Assembly (NCBI GenBank): GCA_025362705.1
Contig: JANYFH010000322.1
Location: forward strand, 1-9,672
Direction of reading: 5' to 3'
Origin: Betaproteobacteria bacterium
GTDB taxonomy: Bacteria > Pseudomonadota > Gammaproteobacteria > Burkholderiales > Usitatibacteraceae
Length of the DNA: 9,672 nucleotides
Of the stretch, positions 1 through 6,004 are shown piece by piece. Position 1 is the stretch's first letter, and each line of letters starts with the position of its first letter. The notes beneath the pieces were generated by a model that was not told where the DNA came from, made no database searches, and worked only from the letters and a program-made list of their open reading frames with translations. A program made the position numbers and the translations under genes.

Positions 1-1115
1 GGATGACCGACTGGAAGAACCAGCGCAAAGCGCAGGGGCGTTCCAGCATTTGTGAGCCACGTCGTGATCGCCGGCGTACCGGTCGGCGGTGCACCGGTGA
101 AAGTATTTTTCGCCTTCGAAATGCTGATTTCGCCGAAGGCCGAAAGGGATGCGTTGAAATCATAGGTGCCGCGCGCATAGCCGGTATCACGAACTGTTTT
201 GCCGGTCATTTCCAGATCGTTGTACTGGTTGTAACGGCACAGGCCACCTGAAATGCTGACGCAGCCGGGACGAATCAGGGCGACGGTGTTGAAGTTGCCG
301 CTGCCCGGAACCGATTCGCGCAGCAGATTGCCCGGAAACGAAAAAGTGCTCAACACAGTGCGACGACCCAGCGCCGGTGTGGTACCGGTAAAGGCATAAC
401 GATCATCGATTTTGTCGACGTCACGCACGAGAGTGGGATCGCGCAGGAAGCGTTCGTAATTCACGAAGAAATTATATTTATCGCGTGCCAGATCACCGAC
501 GCCCCAAGTGACGTTCACCTGCTTGGTGCGGAATTCACTGTCCGCGTTCTGTGTCATGGTGGCACCAATGAGCGCGCCTGTAAAATCTTTGCGCAAAATA
601 ATGTTCACAACACCCGCAATGGCATCGGAGCCGTAAACAGCTGAAGCGCCGTCTTTGAGAACTTCGATCCGCTCAATCGCGCTCGCGGGGATCGAATTCA
701 GGTTGGTGATAACTGAATTGCCTGTGTTCGGATCGGTAAAGGCGGCTGGGCTGATGCGGCGACCGTTCAGTAACGTCAAAGTCGACTGAGAACCCAGGCC
801 GCGCAACGCAACAGTGGCGGAGCCGGGCGAAAATCCGTTGCCGGAATTAGTGTCGTTGAGCGCACCGCCAGTCGCGATCGGCAAATTGTTCAGCAATTCT
901 TGCACCGAAGTTGCGCCGCTGCGCTTGATATCCTCGGCCGTGATAACAATGATGGGCGCCGTCGTCTCCGTGTCCACGCGTTTGATGTTCGAGCCTGTGA
1001 CTTCGATTTTTTCTACCTTTTGTGCGACCGGTGCCTGCTGTGCGTGCGCGATTCCAAAGGACGAGATGCCAGTAGCCAGCACTGCTCGAACCAGGATTTT
1101 TGTTTTCGTACTCAT
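1..1115 (-). CDS. TonB-dependent outer-membrane receptor, N-terminal 371 residues (runs off the left edge)
   Basis: This gene encodes the start of a TonB-dependent receptor, an outer-membrane beta-barrel that imports a bound ligand using energy from TonB-ExbBD. Translation from 1115 gives a signal peptide (MSTKTKILVRAV..., probable cleavage after AHA near residue 25). The segment KVEKIEVTGSNIKR (about 33-46) follows. The plug domain comes next, with TAEDIKRSGATSVQELL, VALRGLGSQ, LLNGRRI and the hallmark VLKDGASAVYGSDAIAGVVN. The first barrel strands follow (DKYNFFVNYERF). The frame stays open to base 1, so more than half of a typical 850-950-residue receptor lies outside. The start is backed by AGAGGA at 1122-1127, six bases upstream. 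It is probably the third gene of a leftward operon, 68 bases after the small lipoprotein. It is a paralogue of the receptor at 1502-4234. The ligand cannot be read from the sequence. Confidence 0.93.
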   Translation of the reverse strand, partial: MSTKTKILVRAVLATGISSFGIAHAQQAPVAQKVEKIEVTGSNIKRVDTETTAPIIVITAEDIKRSGATSVQELLNNLPIATGGALNDTNSGNGFSPGSATVALRGLGSQSTLTLLNGRRISPAAFTDPNTGNSVITNLNSIPASAIERIEVLKDGASAVYGSDAIAGVVNIILRKDFTGALIGATMTQNADSEFRTKQVNVTWGVGDLARDKYNFFVNYERFLRDPTLVRDVDKIDDRYAFTGTTPALGRRTVLSTFSFPGNLLRESVPGSGNFNTVALIRPGCVSISGGLCRYNQYNDLEMTGKTVRDTGYARGTYDFNASLSAFGEISISKAKNTFTGAPPTGTPAITTWLTNAGTPLRFALVLPVGH

Positions 1116-1183
1116 TCCAATTCCTCTCACATTTTGTTTGTTAACAGTTGGTGCTTAAGAAAAATTTCACGTGGGCGGACTGC

Positions 1184-1411
1184 TCAGCCACCTTGGCCTG
1201 GCCTTGGGAGCGGAATAGTCCGCCGTATTTGGTCTTGCAGTGCATCTTTGTCCGTCACCGTTACGCCTGATTTATCGCTTTCGCCTATCGGCAGGTTGCT
1301 GCCTGTTCTGTATTCCTTTTGCTTCGGCGTGTCTGCAATCGCATTGAGTTGTGTTTGAGCACATGCACCTAGACAAGCCAAAACGATGCTGCACAAAAAA
1401 TATATTTTCAT
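1184..1411 (-). CDS. Small putative lipoprotein with a receptor-like TGSN segment (75 aa)
   Basis: I do not recognise a named family. The protein starts MKIYFLCSIVLACLGAC, a short signal peptide ending in a lipobox-like LGAC. Cys17 would be the lipidated residue, and alanine at +2 suggests outer-membrane sorting. The mature part is only about 58 residues, hydrophilic, and ends in a proline/glycine-rich tail (IPLPRPGQGG). Residues about 36-58 (TGSNLPIGESDKSGVTVTDK and on) resemble the stretch just before the plug in both flanking receptors (TGSNIKR...VIVITAEDI and TGSSIKR...VTVFTKADI). The ATG at 1411 is preferred over an upstream TTG at 1426 because GGAG at 1421-1424 lies nine bases before the ATG. 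The gene sits between two receptor genes on the same strand and is probably co-transcribed. A role as a receptor accessory lipoprotein is inference. A degenerate receptor remnant is the main alternative. Confidence 0.75.
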   Translation of the reverse strand: MKIYFLCSIVLACLGACAQTQLNAIADTPKQKEYRTGSNLPIGESDKSGVTVTDKDALQDQIRRTIPLPRPGQGG

Positions 1412-1433
1412 TTCCCAATTCTCCAAATTTTTT

Positions 1434-1451
1434 GCGCATTCGCAGATGCGC
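1434..1451 (-). other. Small hairpin upstream of the lipoprotein gene
   Basis: Perfect 6-bp inverted repeat, GCGCAT (1434-1439) and ATGCGC (1446-1451), with a 6-base loop. On the minus-strand transcript it is followed by an A/T-rich run (AAAAAATTT) and then the lipoprotein ribosome binding site. The run begins with A rather than U, so it is not a standard intrinsic terminator. It could modulate translation or mRNA decay between operon genes. Confidence 0.45.
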
Positions 1452-1461
1452 CGACCGTGCA

Positions 1462-1487
1462 GTAACGGGACCGTCGGGTCCCGCTAC
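1462..1487 (-). other. 11-bp hairpin between the receptor and lipoprotein genes
   Basis: On the minus strand GTAGCGGGACC, loop CGAC, then GGTCCCGTTAC form an 11-bp stem with one G-T wobble. It begins about 15 bases after the stop codon of the 910-residue receptor. No U-tract follows, so it is unlikely to be an efficient Rho-independent terminator. A 3'-end stabilising or processing hairpin within a polycistronic mRNA fits, which would let receptor and downstream genes be expressed at different levels. That role is inference; the pairing is visible. Confidence 0.6.
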
Positions 1488-1501
1488 CGGCGTCCTGCGA
1501 T

Positions 1502-4234
1502 TTATTTGAAGGTGTACGTCGCTGTCCCGTAGACAAATCGTGAACGAGCGTCGTAATACGAAGGATCGAAGCCGACCTGGAAGGTGGTTGCCTGATTGGT
1601 CAAGGGCGGATTGGTGTCGAGCAGGTTTTTCACACCCAGTGTCACCACCAGATTCTTGAAGCCTTTATAGCTGCCTTGCAGATCCCAGAGCGTCATCGAA
1701 CTTACACGCCGCAGGTCTCCGTTGCCATCGGTATTTACATCGGTGTAGGCGGACTGGAACAGATTGGCGAGGGTGGCGGACCACGGGCCCGAATCCCAGG
1801 TCAGACTTGCGTAGTGTTTCCAGCGAGGCGTAACACCGCTGGTGGTGGCGCCATTCTGGTTTGAAATGAAACCGGTATAGGTGCCGTCGGCGTTCTGCCC
1901 GTCAGCGCGCTGGAAATAAGTCCCCGCCACGTCGACACGCAACCGCCCCCAGCGATGTGCCGCGCCTTTCCAGTGCACATCCAGGTCATAGCCCTCAAGG
2001 TGTTGGGCGCCAAGGTTAATATAGGTCTGCAGAATGGACGCAATGCGCCCCGGCAGAGACGGAAATGCCGGATCAACCGGGCCGCGCGTCACGAGGCCGC
2101 CATACTGTGCAAGATCGCCAAGGATGGTGGGATAGGGAATGCCATTGATGATGGCATTGTTGAGCCGGATCTTGAAGTAGTCGACGCCGACCGAGAAGCC
2201 CGCCACCGGCTCGAAGACGAAGCCGGCAGTCGCCTGTTCTGACTTTTCGGGCTTCAGGTTCGGATTGCCGCCATTCTTAACCTGAAACTGTGTGGCACAG
2301 TCGAATCCGGTGTCATGCGTGACCGGGCACCGGACTGGGTCCGTCGTGCCAGCAGCCGTCACACCAAATGCCTGTGGAATAAAGAGTTGATATAGCGATG
2401 GCGCCAGGAAACCCTTGCCATACGAGCCGCGAATCAGGAATATTTTGGATGGTTCCCAGCGCAGGCTCACTTTCGGATTTGTCGTTGTGCCGAAATCATT
2501 GTAGTGGTCGTAGCGCACAGCAACGTTCGCTTCAAGGCCTTTCAGGATCGGTACGTTCACCTCCGAGAACAGTGCGCGGATGTCACGCGAACCGCTGATC
2601 GACGGGAAATTGCCGCCGTAACCGGAGATATCGCCCGTCGCTAATGCTGGCGAATAGTTTTGCGCCAACGTTTCCTTGCGCACTTCGCCGCCTAACGCGA
2701 CCGCGACCGCGCCGGCTGGCAAATTCCAGATATCGCGGGAACCTTTGCCCTGAAAACCATAGTTTTTCGATTTGCTGTGCACCACTTCGCCAATGAAGTT
2801 GGTAGCCTGAATTTGCGCCGTGATTTGTGCAGTATTCGGTCCGAACAGATTGACCGTGCCGCTGCTTAGCAGAGGCAACACGAGAGAATCGCGCGGAAAG
2901 CCGCCATTGAGCTTTTCCCTGGTATTTCCTTCGCTGTAGGTATACGTACCATCCAGGTCCCACCCAGCGAGTGCCCCTTTCACCCCCGCCGTGATCTGAT
3001 TGTTTTCATTAATATCGGTCGTATCCCGCAGACCATTTTCCACCGCGCGATAGCGAATATTCAGCGGTCGCCCGTCTACCCCTGCGGCTGCGGCAAGTGC
3101 ATGCGGGTAAAACGGGCTCGACGCGGGCAGTGTGACGGTCGATGGAATGTCCCCGTTCGGTCCGTAGGTAAACAGGTTGGACAAAGGTACCGGCTGGATG
3201 CGATAGCGGGTCGTGTCCCGTGCGGCAATCGCGGTAACGTAGCCTTGCCACTCCGGGGTGATCTGAAAGCGCGCCGAGCCAAAGAAATTCCACAACTTGT
3301 CGTCCGGAATCATCTCTACGCCCTTGAATCCAGAAGGGTCGAAAAAGCAACCGCCCCGGTCTGCCAGAAAAGTGGAAGGCGCACAGTTGTTGGGTGTTCC
3401 AGGAACACCGATGCCCCCGGTCGTAATGCGCGCGGGAAAAGAGTTGCTTGAAATCGCGACGAGGCCGATGTCCGGCCGGTAGGAAGTATTGGAGAACGTC
3501 CGGTCGCGCTGCTCAAGATTTTTCTGGTTGCTGTACGACAACGACATCAGGACGTTGTATTTGTCCTTCGCCAGATCGCCAAAGCCGGCTGACCCACTGG
3601 CCTTATCCTGCGCACCGCCACCCTTCCGGGTGGGCGCGCCGTAGTACGTGCTGATTTCAGCACCCTGATAATCCTGGCGCAAGATGAAATTGATTACGCC
3701 GCCGATTGCATCCGAGCCATAGACTGCAGACGCACCATCCTTCAACACTTCAACACGTTCCACCGCCGAGAACGGAATCACTGACAGATTGACGCCTTGT
3801 ACGCCCTGCACTTCGTTGGCGAAACTATCGATGCGTTTGCCGTTTACCAGGATCAGCGTACGTCCGCCACCCAGGCCACGCAGCGAAGCGGTCTGCGCCG
3901 AAAACGTTGCGGCGCCTATTACACTGCCAAGAGATGTCATGCCAGAGCTGTTGTTGGAGCTCACCAACTGCAACAATTCCATCGGGGTAGTCGCACCGCT
4001 GCGTTCAATATCCGCTTTCGTAAACACAGTGACAGGCAGTGATCCTTCGCCTTCAATGCGCTTGATGCTGGAGCCCGTCACCTCAATCTTTTCGACTTTT
4101 TGCGCGGGAGCATCCTGTGCGGCGGCCTGCTGTGCAAATCCTGCGGATGACGTCATTAACGCAATGGCGAAACTCGTTGCAATGACGCTGGTTCTTCTGA
4201 TAAATAAAGGGCCTACCTGGTTTGTTTTGCGCAT
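1502..4234 (-). CDS. TonB-dependent outer-membrane receptor, complete (910 aa)
   Basis: Complete TonB-dependent receptor for active uptake across the outer membrane; the ligand is not deducible. The signal peptide is MRKTNQVGPLFIRRTSVIA... with probable cleavage after GFA at about residue 34. Residues 46-59 read QKVEKIEVTGSSIK, overlapping a possible TonB-contact stretch. The plug spans about 60-190, with ADIERSGATTPMELLQL, ASLRGLGGGRTLILVNGKR and VEVLKDGASAVYGSDAIGG (about 161-179). The rest is beta-barrel, including IRGSYGKGFLAPSLYQLF and GNPNLKPEKSEQATAG, which are classic receptor barrel motifs. The C-terminal strand is FVYGTATYTFK. An in-frame extension to 4357 exists, but GGAGAG just before the ATG at 4234 and the signal peptide beginning there favour this start. 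It is the first gene of the leftward cluster and shares its N-terminal signature with the receptor at 1-1115. Confidence 0.95.
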   Translation of the reverse strand: MRKTNQVGPLFIRRTSVIATSFAIALMTSSAGFAQQAAAQDAPAQKVEKIEVTGSSIKRIEGEGSLPVTVFTKADIERSGATTPMELLQLVSSNNSSGMTSLGSVIGAATFSAQTASLRGLGGGRTLILVNGKRIDSFANEVQGVQGVNLSVIPFSAVERVEVLKDGASAVYGSDAIGGVINFILRQDYQGAEISTYYGAPTRKGGGAQDKASGSAGFGDLAKDKYNVLMSLSYSNQKNLEQRDRTFSNTSYRPDIGLVAISSNSFPARITTGGIGVPGTPNNCAPSTFLADRGGCFFDPSGFKGVEMIPDDKLWNFFGSARFQITPEWQGYVTAIAARDTTRYRIQPVPLSNLFTYGPNGDIPSTVTLPASSPFYPHALAAAAGVDGRPLNIRYRAVENGLRDTTDINENNQITAGVKGALAGWDLDGTYTYSEGNTREKLNGGFPRDSLVLPLLSSGTVNLFGPNTAQITAQIQATNFIGEVVHSKSKNYGFQGKGSRDIWNLPAGAVAVALGGEVRKETLAQNYSPALATGDISGYGGNFPSISGSRDIRALFSEVNVPILKGLEANVAVRYDHYNDFGTTTNPKVSLRWEPSKIFLIRGSYGKGFLAPSLYQLFIPQAFGVTAAGTTDPVRCPVTHDTGFDCATQFQVKNGGNPNLKPEKSEQATAGFVFEPVAGFSVGVDYFKIRLNNAIINGIPYPTILGDLAQYGGLVTRGPVDPAFPSLPGRIASILQTYINLGAQHLEGYDLDVHWKGAAHRWGRLRVDVAGTYFQRADGQNADGTYTGFISNQNGATTSGVTPRWKHYASLTWDSGPWSATLANLFQSAYTDVNTDGNGDLRRVSSMTLWDLQGSYKGFKNLVVTLGVKNLLDTNPPLTNQATTFQVGFDPSYYDARSRFVYGTATYTFK

Positions 4235-4367
4235 GAAACTCTCCATGTTGTGGTCGGTCGATAAGTGATCCGCAGACACACTGCTACCAACTGGCGACGC
4301 AGTGGCTACGGTTTTGCAAGCACGCATCATCAATGGGCGCGCGGCGACGCATTGCACCGGTGAATTT

Positions 4368-4389
4368 GCTATCGCAACCGCTATGCAAC
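4368..4389. repeat. Tandem pair of CTAT(n)GCAAC boxes
   Basis: GCTATCGCAAC (4368-4378) and GCTATGCAAC (4380-4389) are direct repeats offset by 11-12 bases, about one helical turn. A third copy, CTATTGCAAC, lies at 4526-4535 within a palindrome. They sit about 135-165 bases upstream of the receptor start. This arrangement is typical of sites where regulator molecules bind side by side on one face of the DNA, but no regulator can be named. Confidence 0.4.
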
Positions 4390-4397
4390 ATTTATGG

Positions 4398-4412
4398 CGT
4401 TGTGTGACAACG
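4398..4412. promoter_or_regulatory. Palindrome CGTTGT-GTG-ACAACG, possible operator
   Basis: Perfect 6-bp arms around a 3-base centre, in the divergent intergenic region. It contains the minus-strand TTGTCA hexamer, so a protein bound here could compete with RNA polymerase for the receptor operon. It does not match an operator I can name. A short palindrome can also arise by chance. Confidence 0.3.
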
Positions 4413-4518
4413 TGCTGCCGGATGAGAAATAAGTCGCACGTGCTTGTCTCAATCGCGGCAAACTCTGCAACCGTGACGACACTGTGTGTAGGTTGACGGC
4501 CCTGTGTTCGTGTTTCGT

Positions 4519-4536
4519 TGTTGCACTATTGCAACA
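4519..4536. promoter_or_regulatory. Palindrome TGTTGCA-CTAT-TGCAACA, possible operator
   Basis: Perfect 7-bp arms around a 4-base centre, 18 bp in all, about 285 bases upstream of the receptor start and 190 bases upstream of the protease-like gene. Its right half contains CTATTGCAAC, the third copy of the box found twice at 4368-4389, which makes chance less likely. The shape fits a dimeric helix-turn-helix regulator. Assignment to any family would be a guess. Confidence 0.4.
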
Positions 4537-4725
4537 CTACCTGCGAGAACGCGTACAACCGGGCATCAAGCAAAGAGGGCACCGGCGCGATGCGTCGCAA
4601 AATTGCATCGGTATGCTCGTCGCGGTGTCAGTTGCGCTAAAGCAATAAACCTCAAATCCATTTACGGGCTACACATCATCTAATAGCGAACAACATGGAT
4701 AAACATTCTTACAAGGTGATTCGTG

Positions 4726-5718
4726 ATGAGGTTCATTGAAGCGGCGCCATTCATACTCCCGTTGTTACTGGCGAGCGCATGTAGCACCCAACCCGAACCA
4801 GTTACCAAACCGCCCCGCACATCACAGCAAACACAATCCATCGGCGGCTGCGAAGTCACCAACCTGATGCCAATATTCTGGACATTCTGGGACGCCGCTC
4901 GCGACATGCCCCCTGCTGAGCAGCTTGCCTTGTTCAATAAGATCGTGCGCACACTGAATGGCGATGTGTATTCAGCCATATTTCAATCAGTGAACAACGC
5001 TGGCGTCGACGCCGACGGCATATTGTCAGCATCATTCGCACGCTCCAAATCGGTCGACAAAGCGATGCGCGACATATCGCAAACGCTCGCACAAACACTG
5101 CCGGACCATTTGGCCAGGTTTCGCCACGCCTTTCCGGATTTTGCCTGCAGCACGCCGGTCGTTATCGTCTATTCGGGCGGCGCCTTTGATGGCGCGCTGC
5201 GCACGGTCAATGGCAGGTCAACGCTCTTGTTCGGCGTAGATGTTATGGCTTTCATCGATAACCCGCCCACGGTTCTCATGGCACATGAACTCTTCCATGT
5301 TCATCACCAAAATATCGTTCAAACCAAGGAGCCACGCTTCTTTTGGCATATGTGGCGCGAAGGACTCGCTACGTATGTCGGTCGGCAACTCAACATGGAT
5401 TTGGATGAGCAACGCGGTTGTTGCATGCCGTCAATGGCTCCGGCCGAGCGGGTAGCCGCCGCGCTGCTGATCGAAAGCCTGCCTGTGCTGGATAGCGAAA
5501 ACCGCATCGATCACGCGCGCTATTTTTTCGGTGGGCAGCCCACTGCCCTGGCGCCACGTGCTGGCTACTATCTCGGCTATGTTGTCGCGAGGGAACTGGG
5601 CAAGACGCGTTCGCTGCAATCGCTCGCCCGCATGACGCCGGAAGAAGTGCGTCCGCTGCTTGAGACCACATTGAGAAAAATGCTGCGCGACGGCATCGAA
5701 CCTATCGGTCGTTATTGA
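4726..5718 (+). CDS. Putative zinc metalloprotease-like lipoprotein (DUF2268-like gluzincin, 330 aa)
   Basis: Probable envelope zinc-dependent peptidase. Residues 1-19 form a signal peptide ending LLLASAC, a lipoprotein-type site with Cys19. A proline/threonine-rich linker follows (about 20-40). The centre holds AHELFHVHHQ, with the zinc-binding HExxH at His187-Glu188-His191 and a downstream WREGLATYV whose Glu212 fits the third ligand of gluzincins. The pattern HExxH, about 20 residues, then EGLA(T/S)Y is characteristic of DUF2268-type predicted proteases. The C-terminus (YYLGYVVARELG, then a helical tail) fits the same fold. AAGGTGA at 4713-4719 is six bases before the ATG at 4726; a GTG at 4723 is possible but only three bases away. 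The gene diverges from the receptor operon and shares its regulatory region. Substrate unknown; the family call rests on motif recognition, not a search. Confidence 0.8.
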   Translation: MRFIEAAPFILPLLLASACSTQPEPVTKPPRTSQQTQSIGGCEVTNLMPIFWTFWDAARDMPPAEQLALFNKIVRTLNGDVYSAIFQSVNNAGVDADGILSASFARSKSVDKAMRDISQTLAQTLPDHLARFRHAFPDFACSTPVVIVYSGGAFDGALRTVNGRSTLLFGVDVMAFIDNPPTVLMAHELFHVHHQNIVQTKEPRFFWHMWREGLATYVGRQLNMDLDEQRGCCMPSMAPAERVAAALLIESLPVLDSENRIDHARYFFGGQPTALAPRAGYYLGYVVARELGKTRSLQSLARMTPEEVRPLLETTLRKMLRDGIEPIGRY

Positions 5719-5823
5719 CGCTGTGACACGCAAATAACTTCGCGCCCCTTCGTACGCTTAAAGTTCGTGGCGGGACTTCGGATTGTGACGCGTCGCTCAG
5801 CGTGTTGCGTGCATTGGAATAAA

Positions 5824-5842
5824 GACCTTTCCCCGAAAGGTC
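5824..5842 (-). terminator. Possible weak terminator hairpin
   Basis: GACCTTT (5824-5830) and AAAGGTC (5836-5842) form a perfect 7-bp stem with a 5-base loop, about 105 bases after the stop of the protease-like gene. Reading leftward it is followed by TTTATT, a weak U-tract; reading rightward the bases after it are CACTCC. It is therefore better as a minus-strand terminator, although no leftward gene ends here. It may simply fold at the 3' end of the rightward transcript. Confidence 0.3.
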
Positions 5843-5952
5843 CACTCCGCCGATTAAGATGCAATGACGATTTACACTGAAATGTGTCGAGCAAATTTCC
5901 ACAGTGCTATCCACCGGTCATCATCTATCGCACCACTTTCTGTCCCCCACAC

Positions 5953-5961
5953 TGCTATCAT
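5953..5961 (+). promoter_or_regulatory. Possible extended -10 promoter element
   Basis: TG-C-TATCAT matches the extended -10 consensus (TGnTATAAT) with one mismatch, 43 bases before the GTG start of the glutamate-synthase-like gene. No good -35 hexamer is seen at the usual distance, which extended -10 promoters can tolerate. Low-confidence call from sequence alone. Confidence 0.25.
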
Positions 5962-6004
5962 CTGTCCACAATAATGTTAAAAAACGTCTGAGGAGAACAG
6001 AGCC

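Larger units (their letters stand above)
4235..4725. promoter_or_regulatory. Divergent intergenic region with repeated boxes and palindromes
   Basis: About 490 bases separate the leftward receptor operon from the rightward gene at 4726. No convincing gene is seen; a 64-codon frame at 4302-4496 lacks a ribosome binding site and family likeness. Visible structure is three CTAT(n)GCAAC boxes, palindromes at 4398-4412 and 4519-4536, and an inverted repeat CGATGC (4588-4593) / GCATCG (4605-4610). A TTGTCA hexamer on the minus strand (4405-4410) could be a -35 element for the receptor gene, but the hexamer 17 bases on (TGCATA) matches a -10 poorly. No promoter is therefore called. Both divergent promoters and their operators presumably lie here. 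Confidence 0.5.
5719..6004. other. Intergenic region of 286 bases, no gene seen
   Basis: It holds a 7-bp hairpin at 5824-5842 and a possible extended -10 at 5953-5961, listed separately. Short reverse-strand reading frames here (up to 70 codons) have no ribosome binding site, no domain likeness and overlap the hairpin, so none is called as a gene. Confidence 0.5.

Noticed and set aside
814..1358. Plus-strand reading frames over the partial receptor and the lipoprotein
   Set aside because: They are antisense shadows of clearly recognised minus-strand genes and show no protein-family likeness.
1462..1487. Rho-independent terminator ending the receptor transcript
   Set aside because: The stem is good, but no U-tract follows on either strand, so it is recorded as a hairpin only.
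4235..4357. 41-residue N-terminal extension of the complete receptor (alternative start at 4357)
   Set aside because: The extension has no ribosome binding site or signal-peptide character, whereas the Met at 4234 is preceded by GGAGAG and begins a normal signal peptide.
4302..4496. 64-codon plus-strand frame in the divergent intergenic region
   Set aside because: It has no ribosome binding site or recognisable domain, and it overlaps the repeated boxes and palindrome expected of regulatory DNA.
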